From Runella sp. SP2 (GTDB taxonomy: Bacteria > Bacteroidota > Bacteroidia > Cytophagales > Spirosomataceae), in the NCBI RefSeq assembly GCF_003711225.1, contig NZ_CP031030.1:4774001-4838000 (forward strand): a stretch of DNA of 64,000 nt, in the 5' to 3' direction. A program made the position numbers and the translations under genes. Within the stretch, counting starts at the first letter, position 1. Every line of letters starts with the position of its first letter. Positions 52,644 to 60,505 of this stretch are shown piece by piece. Below the pieces are notes generated by a model, which did no database searches, was not told the origin of the DNA, and saw only the letters and a program-made list of their open reading frames with translations.

Positions 52644-53378
52644 ATGCGTTTACAAGATAAAGTTGCCATCATTACGGGAGGTGCCCGTGGAATCGGGAAA
52701 GCCACTGCCGAAATTTTTACGCGCGAAGGTGCCAAAGTGATAATCTGGGATATGCTCGACGCGGGCGAACAAACCGCCCAAGAGCTCCGCGATAAAGGCT
52801 TTTCTGCTGAATTTACCAAAATCAGCGTCACCGACGTGCCTGCCATCGAAGCCGCCGCCCGCGATATTTACGAACGCTACGGACAAATTGATATTTTGGT
52901 CAACAACGCAGGCATTACCCGCGACAAATCGTTGCTCAAAATGTCGTACCAAGAATGGGCACAAGTCATTGACATTAACCTCAACGGGGTCTTCAATTGT
53001 ACCAAAACCATTGTCCCGTACATGGTAGAGAAAAAATATGGCCGAATCATTTGTACTTCTTCCGTGGTGGGTCAAACGGGAAATTTTGGTCAAACCAACT
53101 ACGTAGCCACCAAATCGGCCATCATCGGAATGGTGAAAACGTGGGCCAAAGAACTCGGCAAGTACAACATTACCGCCAATGCCGTAGCGCCTGGTTTCAT
53201 CAAAACCGAAATGACCGATTTGATTCCAGAAGAAGTCCGTAACCAAACCGTAGCGGGCATCCCTGTAAAACGGATGGGACTTCCTGAAGACATCGCCAAT
53301 GCGTACCTGTATTTGGCCTCCGAAGAAGCGGGTTACGTCAATGGACACACCCTGAGTGTCAATGGTGGAGTTGCCTAA
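52644..53378 (+). CDS. 3-oxoacyl-[ACP] reductase FabG-like SDR
   Basis: 244 residues. TGGARGIGKATAEIFTREGAKV, LVNNAGITRDKSLLKMSYQEW, the catalytic Ser in IICTSSVVGQTGNFGQTNYVATKSAI with Tyr and Lys in YVATK, and VAPGFIKTEMTDLIPEEV match FabG/PhaB type enzymes that reduce 3-keto thioesters with NAD(P)H. It forms a run maoC-fabG-acyl-CoA dehydrogenase. FabG-like enzymes also act on short-chain acyl-CoA. Confidence 0.85.
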   Translation: MRLQDKVAIITGGARGIGKATAEIFTREGAKVIIWDMLDAGEQTAQELRDKGFSAEFTKISVTDVPAIEAAARDIYERYGQIDILVNNAGITRDKSLLKMSYQEWAQVIDINLNGVFNCTKTIVPYMVEKKYGRIICTSSVVGQTGNFGQTNYVATKSAIIGMVKTWAKELGKYNITANAVAPGFIKTEMTDLIPEEVRNQTVAGIPVKRMGLPEDIANAYLYLASEEAGYVNGHTLSVNGGVA

Positions 53379-53379
53379 A

Positions 53380-53417
53380 AGTATGCTTGCATACTATTTT
53401 TCAAAATTGTACATTTG
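53380..53417 (+). promoter_or_regulatory. Acyl-CoA dehydrogenase promoter with MarR-type palindrome
   Basis: AGTATGCTTGCATACT (53380-53395) is a perfect palindrome that contains the probable -33 TTG (53387-53389). TACATTTG (53410-53417) is the -7 box, 20 bp further. Nearly the same palindrome lies at the marR promoter (29587-29602). Confidence 0.65.
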
Positions 53418-53464
53418 AGCCAAAGTCAAAACAAACTCTTACACTTCACAAACAGTAAAGCACG

Positions 53465-54619
53465 ATGGTATTAGAAGGACTCAACTTCAACTTAACCGAA
53501 GAGCATTTAGCCGTAAAGGAAGCAGCCCGCGATTTTGCTCAAAACGAGCTCCTACCAGGAGTCATCGAACGCGACAATGAACAAAAATTTGACCCAAAAC
53601 TCCTCAAACGCATGGGCGAATTGGGCTTTTTGGGAATGATGGTTTCGCCCGAATACGGCGGAGGTGGAATGGATACGGTTTCGTACGTGTTGGCGATGGA
53701 AGAACTGTCGAAAGTGGACGCGTCGGCCTCGGTGATGGTGTCGGTCAACAATTCGTTGGTTTGCTATGGTTTAGAAGCCTACGGTACCGAAGAACAAAAA
53801 CGAAAATACCTTACGCCACTTGCATCGGGGGAAATCATTGGGGCGTTTTGTCTTTCTGAGCCCGAAGCAGGTTCGGATGCAACCTCTCAACATACCACGG
53901 CCGAAGACAAAGGTGACTATTATCTTCTCAACGGTACCAAAAACTGGATTACCAATGGAAACATTTCATCAGTATGCCTAGTAATGGCCCAAACCCATCC
54001 CGAACTCAAACACAAGGGCATCAACTGCCTGATTGTCGAAAAAGGCTGGGACGGATTTGTAGTGGGTAAAAAAGAAGACAAGATGGGAATCCGTGCGTCG
54101 GATACGCATTCGTTGATGTTTACCGACGTGAACGTTCCCAAAGAAAATCGCATTGGCAACGATGGTTTTGGATTTAAGTTTGCCATGAGTACCCTCAACG
54201 GTGGCCGCATCGGAATAGCCGCCCAAGCCCTCGGTATTGCCGCAGGAGCGTTGGAACTATCACTCAAATACGCCAATGAACGCAAAGCCTTCGGAAAAGC
54301 TATTTTCGAGCACCAAGCCATTCAGTTTAAATTGGCAGAAATGGCCACAAAAATCGAAGCAGCACGCTTATTGGTATATAAAGCCGCCCGCCTCAAAGAC
54401 GAACACAAAGACTATGTACAAGCTGCGGCCATGGCCAAGCTCTTTGCGTCGGAAGTAGCGATGTGGGCTGCCACCGAAGCTGTACAGATTCACGGCGGTT
54501 ATGGCTACGTGAAAGAATTCCACGTAGAGCGATTAATGCGCGACGCAAAAATAACTCAGATATACGAAGGTACCTCAGAAATACAAAAATTGGTGATAGC
54601 CCGAGAATTGCAAAAATAA
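53465..54619 (+). CDS. Acyl-CoA dehydrogenase (short-chain type)
   Basis: 384 residues, FAD enzyme making trans-2-enoyl-CoA. The FAD loop GAFCLSEPEAGSDA and WITNG, and the C-terminal helix bundle ending with the catalytic Glu in YEGTSEIQK, match SCAD/butyryl-CoA dehydrogenase. The stop (TAA, 54617-54619) directly follows a 47-bp segment repeated at 57034-57080. There the copy goes on to GCC TGA, so the ancestral end was probably ELQKA. The 3' end has thus been replaced by an islet. Confidence 0.93.
   Translation: MVLEGLNFNLTEEHLAVKEAARDFAQNELLPGVIERDNEQKFDPKLLKRMGELGFLGMMVSPEYGGGGMDTVSYVLAMEELSKVDASASVMVSVNNSLVCYGLEAYGTEEQKRKYLTPLASGEIIGAFCLSEPEAGSDATSQHTTAEDKGDYYLLNGTKNWITNGNISSVCLVMAQTHPELKHKGINCLIVEKGWDGFVVGKKEDKMGIRASDTHSLMFTDVNVPKENRIGNDGFGFKFAMSTLNGGRIGIAAQALGIAAGALELSLKYANERKAFGKAIFEHQAIQFKLAEMATKIEAARLLVYKAARLKDEHKDYVQAAAMAKLFASEVAMWAATEAVQIHGGYGYVKEFHVERLMRDAKITQIYEGTSEIQKLVIARELQK
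54570..54616 (+). repeat. 47-bp direct repeat, left copy (att-like)
   Basis: The segment from GTACCTCAGAAATAC to GAATTGCAAAAA, inside the last codons of the acyl-CoA dehydrogenase gene, is identical to 57034-57080. Bases outside the 47 differ on both sides. Confidence 0.95.
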
Positions 54620-54650
54620 GAGGAGCGGGGTTTCCCACTCCTCTTATTTT
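54613..54650 (+). terminator. Terminator after acyl-CoA dehydrogenase (islet-borne)
   Basis: AAAATAAGAGGAG (54613-54625) pairs exactly with CTCCTCTTATTTT (54638-54650) and overlaps the stop codon. A T-rich run follows. This stem lies inside the islet, after the repeat. Confidence 0.85.
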
Positions 54651-54665
54651 TATTGGCATGTTATG

Positions 54666-55250
54666 TCAATTGGAATAAATAGGTTTCCCTATATAGACCT
54701 GAATTGGATGCATAACCAAATAGGGTTCTATCAAATCTGTTTGATAGGAAGCCCCTCTCAATGTACTATCGTACTGAATGTCGCCATTAAACCAGTGAAT
54801 ATGCCAAAACCCTTCAAGAGTTTTAACCTGTGGTTTGAAACGTTCTTTGCATTTAGAATAGACTTTATAATAAACTGGTAATAAGAAGGAAATACTTTCT
54901 ACCGGTTTTCCCTCCCTCAATTGAGGCTTCCATAAACTATCTGATGACTTTACCATTTCTTTTAAAAAATTGGAGATGAGCTTAGGAGCTGTCACTGTAC
55001 AGTCAGTGTTAAATACTTTCCCTGTAGCATCTACTTTGAACTTAACATAACAAATAGACTCTAAACAGAGCGTATCAAGGTGGTCAGCTTTTTCCAATAA
55101 CTCAAGCCTTCGTTTCGCAACATAAGCAGAAAAATATTCGGTAGGGTTATTTTTCTCTCCTATGAATACAGGCATTCTATCTTGACAAATAGCATTAATA
55201 CCTAATACAAAGAATATCAATGCATAAACATAAGTACTTTTTCTTTTCAT
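54666..55250 (-). CDS. Secreted protein with TonB C-terminal-like domain
   Basis: 194 residues with a signal peptide (ending INAICQ). The segment ESICYVKFKVDATGKVFNTDCTVTAPKLISNFLKEMVKSSDSLWKPQLREGKPVESISFLLPVYYKV has the strand-helix-strand pattern of TonB C-terminal domains, without the TonB Pro-rich region or a membrane anchor of full length. It may bind an envelope partner. Gene order places it downstream of the HExxH lipoprotein (27 bp), so the two are probably one operon. Confidence 0.55.
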   Translation of the reverse strand: MKRKSTYVYALIFFVLGINAICQDRMPVFIGEKNNPTEYFSAYVAKRRLELLEKADHLDTLCLESICYVKFKVDATGKVFNTDCTVTAPKLISNFLKEMVKSSDSLWKPQLREGKPVESISFLLPVYYKVYSKCKERFKPQVKTLEGFWHIHWFNGDIQYDSTLRGASYQTDLIEPYLVMHPIQVYIGKPIYSN

Positions 55251-55277
55251 CGTACTATGAAGTTATTATCAATCAAA

Positions 55278-56678
55278 CTAATTGCAAGGATTTGCACCTA
55301 AAGTCCTATTATAACCATACTTGGCTCCATGAGACAAAGCTTGGTTTACATCAAAATCTGCACCATAAGCATTCTTAACATTACTATCAAAATACGCAGG
55401 ATCAGAGTTTTTAACATCTGCTAAACCATTTATTGTTATAGCCCTCGCATCAAACTGTGAAATACCTGTAATACTCTGCAAAGCATCCGCCAACTCTTGA
55501 AGGTCTTTTGCTAACATTTCTCTGTGCTCAAGTTGAGTTCCTGCAGGAAACGCTATAGCAAAAGGGTCGTGAACTCCATACTTAACATGCATAAACTCAT
55601 GTAAAATAATAGCAATTCCATATTCCTTTGAAAAGTTCAACATTTCATTTGGCTTAAACCGTATCTCAGTTTTTCCTGAAGGTGAAAATTGCGAACGTAT
55701 AGTTGCTGCTGGAAAAGGCATGCTCTCATCCACCAAAAACTTCATTTGTGCTTGCGTTACCCCGCCCCCAAAATAATCTTCAATCCATTGTGCAGCTCTA
55801 GATTTTGGCCCTTGTAAATTTTTTTGTAGCCCATCCTTTAACAATTCTTCAATGCAGGGATATGCTTCTAGCGCAGAATAATCAATTTCTATTATCGACT
55901 GTGCTGGTTCAATTGGTACACCCCCTCCACTTCCTCCACCTATGGCATCCATAATGTTGTAATTTCCTGGTTGTAAATTTGAACCACTGTAAGTGCACAC
56001 CATTCCTGTTGTCGTATGCAAAATTACCGTCACATCTACACAGTTTGTTCCACACCCACTTACTTCAACCGTTTGATAAACTATTGGTACTTGGATACAA
56101 GATTGGACACGAGCTTGTTTAGGTTGCTCAACGTCAAAACTCCTTTCTACTTTTCCATTTTTGTATTCTACCCCCGCTTTTAGATTACCCATTACATCAC
56201 AAATGAAGACCCAACCATCAAATTTCTTTAAGTCTTTCGGCTTATTGCCTTTTTTAATACCTTTACTGTCGTTTGGTAAAAATTGAAGAAGTCGTGCCTC
56301 ATTTTCACCTTTCTGGTTCTTAAATACCACAATACCTTCTTCGGCAATTACTAAATCTTCTTTACTTGCTTTGTTTTTCCCTTCTCCAAGAATACCAACA
56401 GCTAACTTTTTTCTATCCCCATATAAAACTGGTGTGTAAATATAGTTACTATTACCCTTTTTGAAAATTTGAGTTTGCTTCCAAGGAACTATTCTTTGTA
56501 CGTCATTTGGAGACGCCCCTCTACGTAGCCCTGCTGCATAAGTTTTAAGATACCAATCCCGTGCTTCATCTACACTAAGTTCTTTAAGTAGAGACACTTG
56601 CGAATCTACCAAATTAGTTCTACATGAAGACACTACAACCATAAAAAAAGTTAGCATTAGCAAAAAATGTGTTTTCAT
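55278..56678 (-). CDS. Lipoprotein with HExxH metalloprotease motif, function unknown
   Basis: 466 residues. A lipobox (VVSSC19) suggests membrane anchoring. The N-terminal half (about 30-230) is of unknown type and includes ARDWYLKTYAAGLRRG and a pair of Cys in SGCGTNCVDV. A Gly-rich linker (GGGSGGG, about 247-253) leads to a C-terminal domain with H360-E-F-M-H364 in IAIILHEFMHVKYG, the zinc-protease signature, and a possible further ligand in QLEHREM (Glu384). It may cleave a secreted protein or act on peptidoglycan. I do not recognise a named family. Confidence 0.6.
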   Translation of the reverse strand: MKTHFLLMLTFFMVVVSSCRTNLVDSQVSLLKELSVDEARDWYLKTYAAGLRRGASPNDVQRIVPWKQTQIFKKGNSNYIYTPVLYGDRKKLAVGILGEGKNKASKEDLVIAEEGIVVFKNQKGENEARLLQFLPNDSKGIKKGNKPKDLKKFDGWVFICDVMGNLKAGVEYKNGKVERSFDVEQPKQARVQSCIQVPIVYQTVEVSGCGTNCVDVTVILHTTTGMVCTYSGSNLQPGNYNIMDAIGGGSGGGVPIEPAQSIIEIDYSALEAYPCIEELLKDGLQKNLQGPKSRAAQWIEDYFGGGVTQAQMKFLVDESMPFPAATIRSQFSPSGKTEIRFKPNEMLNFSKEYGIAIILHEFMHVKYGVHDPFAIAFPAGTQLEHREMLAKDLQELADALQSITGISQFDARAITINGLADVKNSDPAYFDSNVKNAYGADFDVNQALSHGAKYGYNRTLGANPCN

Positions 56679-56784
56679 AGTTTTAAAGTTTAATTGTTAG
56701 TTAAAACAAAAATATAAAGAATACGAAAAAATACAACATATATGTTCTGATTTTTTTTAATAGGTTTTTGTCGCTTTGCAAACC

Positions 56785-57018
56785 ATGCAAAACGTCAAAA
56801 ATTCCGTTTTTCTTAAGCTTATAGGAGAGCGAATCAGAGCTTTGAGGAAAGAGCGTGGGTTATCTCAAGTTGACTTAGGCGTTTTGATTGGAAACCACGG
56901 TGAACAAATAGGTCGTATAGAAAGGGGCGAGTTAAATGTCACAATATGTACTCTAAAAATAATTGCAGAAGGGTTAAAGGTGAAGTTAAAAGACCTGATT
57001 GATATTGAAGGCCACTAA
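56785..57018 (+). CDS. XRE-family HTH regulator
   Basis: 77 residues from the ATG at 56785 (a TTG nine bases upstream is less likely). The HTH runs KLIGERIRALRKERGLSQVDLGVLIGNHGEQIGRIERGELNVTICTLKIIAEGLKVKLKDLIDIEGH. It is read away from the two minus-strand genes across a 106-bp gap, so it may control them. The right repeat starts 16 bp after its stop. Confidence 0.88.
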   Translation: MQNVKNSVFLKLIGERIRALRKERGLSQVDLGVLIGNHGEQIGRIERGELNVTICTLKIIAEGLKVKLKDLIDIEGH

Positions 57019-57033
57019 CAAAGTGTTTGAATA

Positions 57034-57080
57034 GTACCTCAGAAATACAAAAATTGGTGATAGCCCGAGAATTGCAAAAA
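57034..57080 (+). repeat. 47-bp direct repeat, right copy (att-like)
   Basis: Identical to 54570-54616. It continues GCC TGA, which in the frame of the acyl-CoA dehydrogenase would give ...ELQKA and a stop. Confidence 0.95.
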
Positions 57081-57111
57081 GCCTGAATAATCCAATTTTA
57101 AGGGGTTTTTC

Positions 57112-57157
57112 AAAAAAAAAGTGCGCGTTTCCTTGCGGGATTCGCGCACTTTTTTTT
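57112..57157 (+). terminator. Strong terminator, probably the original one of the acyl-CoA dehydrogenase operon
   Basis: AAAAAAAAGTGCGCG (ending at 57127) pairs with CGCGCACTTTTTTTT (57143-57157), with A- and T-tracts. It lies 26 bp beyond the TGA that follows the right repeat. Confidence 0.85.
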
Positions 57158-57188
57158 ATATTGAAAAAAATTCCACACTTGTATTAGA

Positions 57189-57238
57189 TTTGTACAATTA
57201 TTAGTTTTGTACAAATTTTCAGAAAAACGCTAATTTTG
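57189..57238 (+). promoter_or_regulatory. AraC-gene promoter with two TTTGTACAA sites
   Basis: TTTGTACAA at 57189-57197 and 57206-57214 are 17 bp centre to centre. The second contains the -33 TTTG; TAATTTTG (57231-57238) is the -7 box 21 bp further on. It sits 37 bp before the ATG. Confidence 0.6.
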
Positions 57239-57275
57239 CATTTACTTAAACGGGACGCACTTAACCCATTTTCAA

Positions 57276-58202
57276 ATGGAAGATTATAATAAAATCATCG
57301 AATCGCTGGGAGTGAAGTTCATCAAGGCTCGTCACATCCGGATGTTGCAAACTATTACCATTAAAAACTTTTATGACGTAGAGAACTCCTTGATGATTCT
57401 TTACGACGGGGAAGTGTCTTTTGGCAACGAAAAAATCGAAGTTGGGGACATGCTTTTTATACCAGGAGGAAAGCACGCCACTGTTACTTACAGCAGCGGT
57501 GACAACGTGCAACCAAAGGTAGTAAGCAACGAAGAGTTCTTGACCCGCCGCGAATTGTATTTCGATACACTGCGCGACTCGTCACAAGTGGGCAAAATAC
57601 CTCACTCATTTGGGCTTGTGGCCTTTGACGCCAAGGTATTTGACTCGGTCAACTTCTTTACGTCGTTGGACATTCCGCCGTTTATCATCAAGCATAACGC
57701 CTACCTTGGTCGTTTGATTGGTGAGATTTTGCAGGAAGATTTTAACGACGTGGCAGGACGCGGACGTATCATCAAAATTAAAACCGAAGAACTTGCAATT
57801 GAAGTTATTCGCTACATTTTGAAAAACCGTCTGTTTGTGGAGCAATTGGTCACCAACAGTACCTACTTCAAAGACCCTCGTTTGATTGATATTTTTGCCT
57901 ACATCAAAGACAATTTGGGAGGCGATTTGTCGAACAAGGTATTGGCCAACGTCGCCAACGTATCGGAAGATTACGTAGGTCAGTATTTCAAAATGTTGAC
58001 CCAAATCAACCCACAAGACTACATCGAATACCAACGGATGGAAGAAGCCGTTAATTTGCTTCGTACGTCGAAGAAAAGTATTCGTGCCATCGGTGCTGAA
58101 GTTGGCTACAAAGACACGGCCTATTTTTGCCGTCGTTTCAAAATGATGTTCGGCATTCCAGCGGGCAAAATGCGCCGCCGCGAATCGCTCATGAACGTCT
58201 AA
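57276..58202 (+). CDS. AraC family transcriptional regulator
   Basis: 308 residues. N-terminal cupin-like sensing domain (about 25-160; FGNEKIEVGDMLFIPGGKHATV), then two HTHs in the last 100 residues: LSNKVLANVANVSEDYVGQYFKMLTQINPQDYIEYQRMEEAVNLLRTSKKSIRAIGAEVGYKDTAYFCRRFKMMFGIPAGKMRRRE. The ligand is unknown; the two TTTGTACAA sites at its promoter suggest autoregulation. Its target may be the secreted lipocalin-like gene downstream, inferred from position only. Confidence 0.9.
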   Translation: MEDYNKIIESLGVKFIKARHIRMLQTITIKNFYDVENSLMILYDGEVSFGNEKIEVGDMLFIPGGKHATVTYSSGDNVQPKVVSNEEFLTRRELYFDTLRDSSQVGKIPHSFGLVAFDAKVFDSVNFFTSLDIPPFIIKHNAYLGRLIGEILQEDFNDVAGRGRIIKIKTEELAIEVIRYILKNRLFVEQLVTNSTYFKDPRLIDIFAYIKDNLGGDLSNKVLANVANVSEDYVGQYFKMLTQINPQDYIEYQRMEEAVNLLRTSKKSIRAIGAEVGYKDTAYFCRRFKMMFGIPAGKMRRRESLMNV

Positions 58203-58252
58203 TTTTCATGGCATTTTCATCGCTGACAGTACAAGTGAAAAAATGAATTACC

Positions 58253-58290
58253 CAATAAAGCAACTTTCATTCATGAGAGTTGCTTTATTG
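58253..58290 (+). terminator. Terminator of the AraC gene
   Basis: CAATAAAGCAACT (58253-58265) pairs exactly with AGTTGCTTTATTG (58278-58290), 12-nt loop, T-rich sequence after it. A frame for the next gene that begins at 58243 would lie in this hairpin and is rejected. Confidence 0.7.
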
Positions 58291-58317
58291 TTTCTGGGAG
58301 GTTTTGGATTAACTTTG
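58288..58317 (+). promoter_or_regulatory. Promoter of the lipocalin-like secreted protein
   Basis: TTG (58288-58290) and TAACTTTG (58310-58317) are 19 bp apart; the ATG at 58345 is 27 bp on. This supports the later start. Confidence 0.55.
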
Positions 58318-58344
58318 CTCAAAATAAAAAAACCTTTCACTCGT

Positions 58345-59046
58345 ATGAAAACACTATTTCGCTTCTCTTGCTGGATGTTAGGTATGGGGCTTTTGCTCAG
58401 TTCCCCCACATTTGCCCAATTAAAAGGCACTTGGCAGCAAAAAAGTGACGATGGAATCATCACTTCGCTCATTTGCTCGGACGACTACTTGATGATGACT
58501 CGCTACAAAGAAAAAGAGTTTATTTATACCGAAGGCGGAACGTACAAAATCACCAACGGCACCATTGCCTACAAAAGCGAGTTCAATTCTGCGGATACCT
58601 CCAGAGTCGGCAAGACCTTAAATTTCAAAATAACGATTTCGGGAAAAAAATTATCGGTTGAAAACGTAGGTGAATGGCAACAAATGGACGACGGTAGCAC
58701 ACCTGCCTCGGCCTTGTACCGTATCACAGGCCGCATGGGCAACGACGGGAACATTGCTCCCATGCAACGTGGCCCCCGTAAAACCCTCAAAATGCTCACA
58801 GGAACGCGTTTTCAATGGGCAGCCATCAACCCCGAAACCAAGCAGTTTTCGGGTACGGGCGGCGGTAGTTATGTTATCAAAGACGGAAAATACACCGAAA
58901 CAATTGAATTTTTTAGCCGCGACAATAGCCGCGTAGGTGCATCCCTCACCTTTGATTACGAACTCAAAGACGGCAAAGATTGGCACCACAGTGGCCTAAG
59001 CAGCGCAGGGGCTAAGATTTACGAAGTCTGGAGTAAGGAGCAGTAG
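58345..59046 (+). CDS. Secreted lipocalin-like protein, two internal repeats
   Basis: 233 residues from ATG 58345, signal peptide ending SSPTFAQ. Two halves are alike: LKGTWQ..., GGTYKITNGTIAYKSEFNSADTSRVGKTLNFKI, and LTGTRFQW..., GGGSYVIKDGKYTETIEFFSRDNSRVGASLTFDY. Each looks like a small beta-barrel of lipocalin type; this suggests internal duplication. Ligand unknown. A start at 58243 would place the signal peptide too late. Confidence 0.7.
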   Translation: MKTLFRFSCWMLGMGLLLSSPTFAQLKGTWQQKSDDGIITSLICSDDYLMMTRYKEKEFIYTEGGTYKITNGTIAYKSEFNSADTSRVGKTLNFKITISGKKLSVENVGEWQQMDDGSTPASALYRITGRMGNDGNIAPMQRGPRKTLKMLTGTRFQWAAINPETKQFSGTGGGSYVIKDGKYTETIEFFSRDNSRVGASLTFDYELKDGKDWHHSGLSSAGAKIYEVWSKEQ

Positions 59047-59101
59047 TGCAAGGGGCACAAGGCAAATGTGCAAAGGGCAAGGGGCAAATATGCCGTGTGG
59101 A

Positions 59102-59148
59102 GGGTTTCTCAAAACCCGACCTCCCGTGAAGAGAGTTTCTCAAAACCC
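59102..59148. repeat. Two copies of palindromic repeat GGGTTTCTCAAAACCC
   Basis: 59102-59117 perfect 6-bp stem with CTCA loop; 59134-59148 a near copy. The unit has the same loop as GGGTTGCTCACAACCC at 52015 and 52043, with compensating changes in the stem. Confidence 0.75.
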
Positions 59149-59200
59149 GACCCTCCGCGCAGTAACCCTTTTTAAAAACATAAAATGAAGTTAAACGCAA

Positions 59201-60484
59201 ATGACGATTTCTCAATTATACGATTGCTTTTTGGCCTGTAATGGCGTTTCAACTGATACCCGACAAATTGTTGAAGGCTGTTTGTTTGTAGCCCTGCGGG
59301 GAGATAAGTTTGATGGAAATGTTTATGCCAAAGATGCGTTAGAAAAAGGAGCAAAATACGCCATTGTGGATAACTCTGAATACGCTGTGGATAACCGTTT
59401 CCTGTTGGTGGAAAACAGTTTAGAAGCGCTTCAACAATTGGCCAACCACCACCGTCGTCAACTCAACATCCCAGTAGTAGGCTTGACAGGTTCCAATGGA
59501 AAAACCACTACAAAAGAGCTGATTGCGGCCGTTTTAAGTAAAAAATTTCGCACTTACGCTACCAAAGGCAATCTTAATAACCACATCGGTGTGCCGCTCA
59601 CGCTATTGGCCATCGACAAAAGTTACGAAATGGCCGTCGTAGAAATGGGTGCCAACCACCAAAAAGAAATTGCCCTTCTCAGCAGCATCGCCGAGCCTAC
59701 CCACGGCATGATTACCAACATTGGCAAAGCCCATTTGGAAGGTTTTGGAGGAATTGAAGGAGTCCGCAAAGGCAAAGGAGAATTATTTGATTGGCTTTCG
59801 ACTTCGGGCGGTACGGTGTTTGTCAACGGCGCCAATGCGACCCTCCAAGAAATGGCCAACGAGCGCAATTTTAGTGAAAAGGTACTTTACCTAGCCGATG
59901 CCACTGCCCCGCAACTGTTAGAAGATACTCCTTTGGTGATTTACCAAGATGCCCACCAACAAACCGTTCATACGCATCTGACGGGCCGGTACAATTTTGA
60001 AAATATCGCCGCAGCTTTGGCGATTGGCGCTTATTTTGGCGTTTCGGATCAAGATGCCAACGCCGCCGTCGCAGAGTACAATCCGACGAATAATCGCTCT
60101 CAAATCATTCAAAAAGGAAGCAATACCGTAATTATGGACGCTTACAACGCCAACCCCTCTTCTATGGCAGCCGCTATTGAAAACTTTGGGAAGTTGAAAG
60201 CCGAGCGTAAAATGGTAATTTTGGGAGATATGCTCGAACTAGGCGACGAATCGCCCACGGAACACTTAGCACTGGGAAAATTGGTAGCGGCGCAAAAATT
60301 TGACGTTGTCATTTTGGCGGGGAAGCTCATGAAAGATGCCTTGTCTGCTTTGCCAAAAGCCTATTATTTCCCCGATAAATTCTCATTACACAACTGGGTT
60401 ATTGATCATCCTCAACAAAACACCCATGTGCTTATCAAAGGCTCAAGAGGAATGGGATTAGAGACCGTTGTTCCGTATTTGTAG
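59201..60484 (+). CDS. murF: UDP-MurNAc-tripeptide D-Ala-D-Ala ligase MurF
   Basis: 427 residues. ATP-binding GLTGSNGKTTTKELIAAVL, MATKGNLNN-like ATKGNLNNHIGVPLTLL, VEMGANHQKEI, MITNIGKAHLEGFGG and MDAYNANPSSM are diagnostic of MurF. It adds D-Ala-D-Ala to the muramyl tripeptide in the cytoplasm. The ATG at 59201 is the natural start. Not in an operon with other mur genes here. Confidence 0.95.
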   Translation: MTISQLYDCFLACNGVSTDTRQIVEGCLFVALRGDKFDGNVYAKDALEKGAKYAIVDNSEYAVDNRFLLVENSLEALQQLANHHRRQLNIPVVGLTGSNGKTTTKELIAAVLSKKFRTYATKGNLNNHIGVPLTLLAIDKSYEMAVVEMGANHQKEIALLSSIAEPTHGMITNIGKAHLEGFGGIEGVRKGKGELFDWLSTSGGTVFVNGANATLQEMANERNFSEKVLYLADATAPQLLEDTPLVIYQDAHQQTVHTHLTGRYNFENIAAALAIGAYFGVSDQDANAAVAEYNPTNNRSQIIQKGSNTVIMDAYNANPSSMAAAIENFGKLKAERKMVILGDMLELGDESPTEHLALGKLVAAQKFDVVILAGKLMKDALSALPKAYYFPDKFSLHNWVIDHPQQNTHVLIKGSRGMGLETVVPYL

Positions 60485-60505
60485 GTATTAAATTGCAATC
60501 ATAAC

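Larger units (their letters stand above)
54617..57033. mobile_element. AT-rich 2.4-kb islet between 47-bp direct repeats
   Basis: Between the two identical repeats lie a terminator, two minus-strand genes (TonB-C-like secreted protein, HExxH lipoprotein) and a plus-strand XRE regulator. Base composition is visibly more AT-rich than the flanking genes. No integrase, transposase or IS ends are seen, so the islet would have moved by a trans-acting recombinase or by homologous or other rearrangement. The right copy continues into what looks like the original gene end and terminator. Confidence 0.75.

Noticed and set aside
52650..53348. Minus-strand open frame (232 codons) opposite fabG
   Set aside because: Mirror of a conserved SDR gene, without its own start signals or motifs.
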